DNA of 64,000 nt from Acinetobacter sp. WCHA55 (GTDB lineage Bacteria; Pseudomonadota; Gammaproteobacteria; Pseudomonadales; Moraxellaceae). The position numbers were made by a program, and so were the translations under genes. The stretch spans positions 2,108,001 to 2,172,000 of the forward strand of contig NZ_CP032286.1 in assembly GCF_002165305.2 (NCBI RefSeq), read 5' to 3'. Every line of letters begins with the position of its first letter. Position 1 is the first letter of the stretch. Shown piece by piece: positions 62,921 through 64,000 of the stretch. The notes under the pieces are model-generated. The model made no database searches, had not been told where the DNA came from, and saw only the letters and a list, made by a program, of their open reading frames with translations.

Positions 62921-63337
62921 CTATGATGCAATGCTGAACGGTGCATTGCTTAATCGTGCACTCAGCTCTTTATAGTAATACAGCATCTGCCCGATCAAAA
63001 TATCTGTGTGGGTGACTGCCACCATAACCATAGGATGCACTGGATGGTTGACAGCCGTTAAAAAGACTTTGCCATTGTTCGCATCGAGGGTAATGGTTTG
63101 ACAACCCATCAGTTGAATTTCCGTAATAAACGCATTCACCATAGCCAAGATAGAGCTGCTGACTGCTGCAATTTTTCCTGTATTGTCGATATTCTTCTTT
63201 GAGGCCAAAGCAAGCTCAAAACCATCCGATGAGCACAACATCACAAAATCGATGCCTGTAACGGTATTTAAGAAATGTTGTAACTCGATATGGGCAGATT
63301 CAATCAGTGCTTGCGGAATTTCACGTGAACTATTCAT
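62921..63337 (-). CDS. Roadblock/LC7 domain protein, GTPase cluster
   Basis: The 138-residue protein has a clear roadblock/LC7 domain: an N-terminal helix (IESAHIELQHFLNTV), then GIDFVMLCSSDGFELALAS, a helix (ISAVSSSILAMVNAFI-like region) and CQTITLDANNGKVFLTAVN. It starts nine bases after the GTPase stop. Roadblock proteins of this kind act as GTPase-activating or scaffold partners of Ras-like GTPases. The pairing with the upstream GTPase is the main reason for that prediction. Confidence 0.82.
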   Translation of the reverse strand: MNSSREIPQALIESAHIELQHFLNTVTGIDFVMLCSSDGFELALASKKNIDNTGKIAAVSSSILAMVNAFITEIQLMGCQTITLDANNGKVFLTAVNHPVHPMVMVAVTHTDILIGQMLYYYKELSARLSNAPFSIAS

Positions 63338-63346
63338 TTATTCTAC

Positions 63347-63892
63347 CTATGCAACTGCAGATTCAGCTTGCATTTCTATTGTTGTAATTAGTGTTTCGAT
63401 CATCAGTAAAACATCATCTTGTTCACGCGCATCCACAGCAAACAGCGGAAATTGTTTTTGATAGATCTGCATCCAATCACGGTAAATTTTGAGCTTATGC
63501 TCATCTTCTTGATCTAAATGTGTAATGCCAACCACCACATTTGATCCATACTGCTCAAATGCTTTTATATAAAACTCTAAATGCTTTAAACGATCTGCTT
63601 GACTATGATCAATCAAGATCACAATTCCCATTGCACCCTTACAGACAATAGACCACATAAAATCAAAACGATCTTGGCCTGGAGTACCATACAAGCCAAT
63701 CTGCGTACTGTCATCAAGGCGAATTTCGCCGTAATCAATTCCCACAGTCGTCAAAAATTTATGATGTGCTTCGGTATCCGTGTTTACTGCTTCTGTCGTC
63801 ACGACAGGAATATCAGACAATGCTTTTATGGCAGCAGATTTTCCTGCTCCCATGGTTCCCCCGAAAACAATTTTGTACTGCTGTAGTATCAT
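63347..63892 (-). CDS. Small Ras-like GTPase, conservon CvnD/MglA type
   Basis: The 181-residue protein has G1 GGTMGAGKS (11-19), a G3 motif GTPGQDRFDF (69-78, Q73) and G4 THLD (124-127). The GTPGQDRFxFMW form, lacking the usual Asp of DxxG, is the pattern of conservon GTPases (CvnD) of actinobacteria and of some MglA relatives. It leads a four-gene minus-strand cluster with two roadblock proteins and a 330-residue protein. The ATG at 63892 has a TTG codon directly upstream in frame. Its process is unknown. Confidence 0.88.
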   Translation of the reverse strand: MILQQYKIVFGGTMGAGKSAAIKALSDIPVVTTEAVNTDTEAHHKFLTTVGIDYGEIRLDDSTQIGLYGTPGQDRFDFMWSIVCKGAMGIVILIDHSQADRLKHLEFYIKAFEQYGSNVVVGITHLDQEDEHKLKIYRDWMQIYQKQFPLFAVDAREQDDVLLMIETLITTIEMQAESAVA

Positions 63893-64000
63893 CAAGAAGT
63901 CCCAAGAACAATAAAATGCCTAATACATCACATTATATTTAATCTTATTGACAAAAAACATTAAATTTTAAACCATTCAGTAAAACTCACTTACATATTC

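Noticed and set aside
1..64000. tRNA, rRNA, CRISPR, prophage or IS element
   Set aside because: Searched by eye; no cloverleaf-like genes, regular spacer arrays, integrases or transposases seen.

Overview
The window is chromosomal DNA of a gammaproteobacterium of the genus Acinetobacter. No single marker was used. The assignment rests on the ybgC-tolQRA/tolB-pal block, the divergent hda-perM/purMN arrangement, an AlkM/AlkR pair of Acinetobacter type, and the AT-rich codon use throughout. The species cannot be settled from the sequence alone. I see no rRNA, tRNA, CRISPR array, prophage or intact insertion sequence. Most genes are housekeeping and look vertically inherited.

Layout. 1-2.7 kb is a scarred accessory patch. 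It holds the tail of a broken M20 amidohydrolase, a DUF1254/DUF1214 protein, and two imperfect direct copies (about 185 bp) of one gene's 3' end plus its terminator hairpin. 3.4-8.6 kb is the Tol-Pal envelope system with YbgC. 9-12.3 kb carries fbp, a TrmH-type methyltransferase and a sigma factor operon. 12.3-16.6 kb encodes two large exported CSLREA/beta-helix proteins with GlyGly-CTERM-like tails. 16.7-20.5 kb has hda, perM, purM and purN. 20.5-29.9 kb has an alpha/beta hydrolase, sppA, an LpxL-like acyltransferase, comEC, the LolD and LolC/E(F) lipoprotein exporter, a PilZ protein, an EamA transporter and a YaiI protein. 30-34.6 kb has an unknown protein, a DnaA-box/palindrome locus with a small membrane protein, sthA and lipA. 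34.8-41 kb has fadE, a Fur-box-preceded iron reductase operon and a Sel1 protein. 42.5-46 kb has a SAH-riboswitch-controlled ahcY, metF and rsmE. 46-54.8 kb has a PAS-GGDEF-EAL protein, maeB, cca, epmA and pdxB. 55-59.4 kb is an alkane module: fadL, rubA, alkM and the divergent alkR. 59.5-61.4 kb pairs an unknown protein with a histone-deacetylase-family enzyme. The right end is a four-gene small-GTPase/roadblock cluster.

How the genes work together. TolQRA-TolB-Pal, LolD/LolC, SppA, the acyltransferase and the CSLREA proteins serve the envelope. FadL, AlkM, RubA, FadE, SthA, MaeB and Fbp fit growth on alkanes and fatty acids, where NADPH and gluconeogenesis matter. AhcY and MetF form the activated-methyl cycle, and the riboswitch senses S-adenosylhomocysteine.

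The most interesting loci are the conservon-like GTPase/roadblock cluster (61.4-63.9 kb), the DnaA-box/palindrome locus (31.17-31.23 kb), the terminator that appears to contain the cca promoter and Shine-Dalgarno, the SAH riboswitch, and the duplicated scar around the DUF1254 gene.
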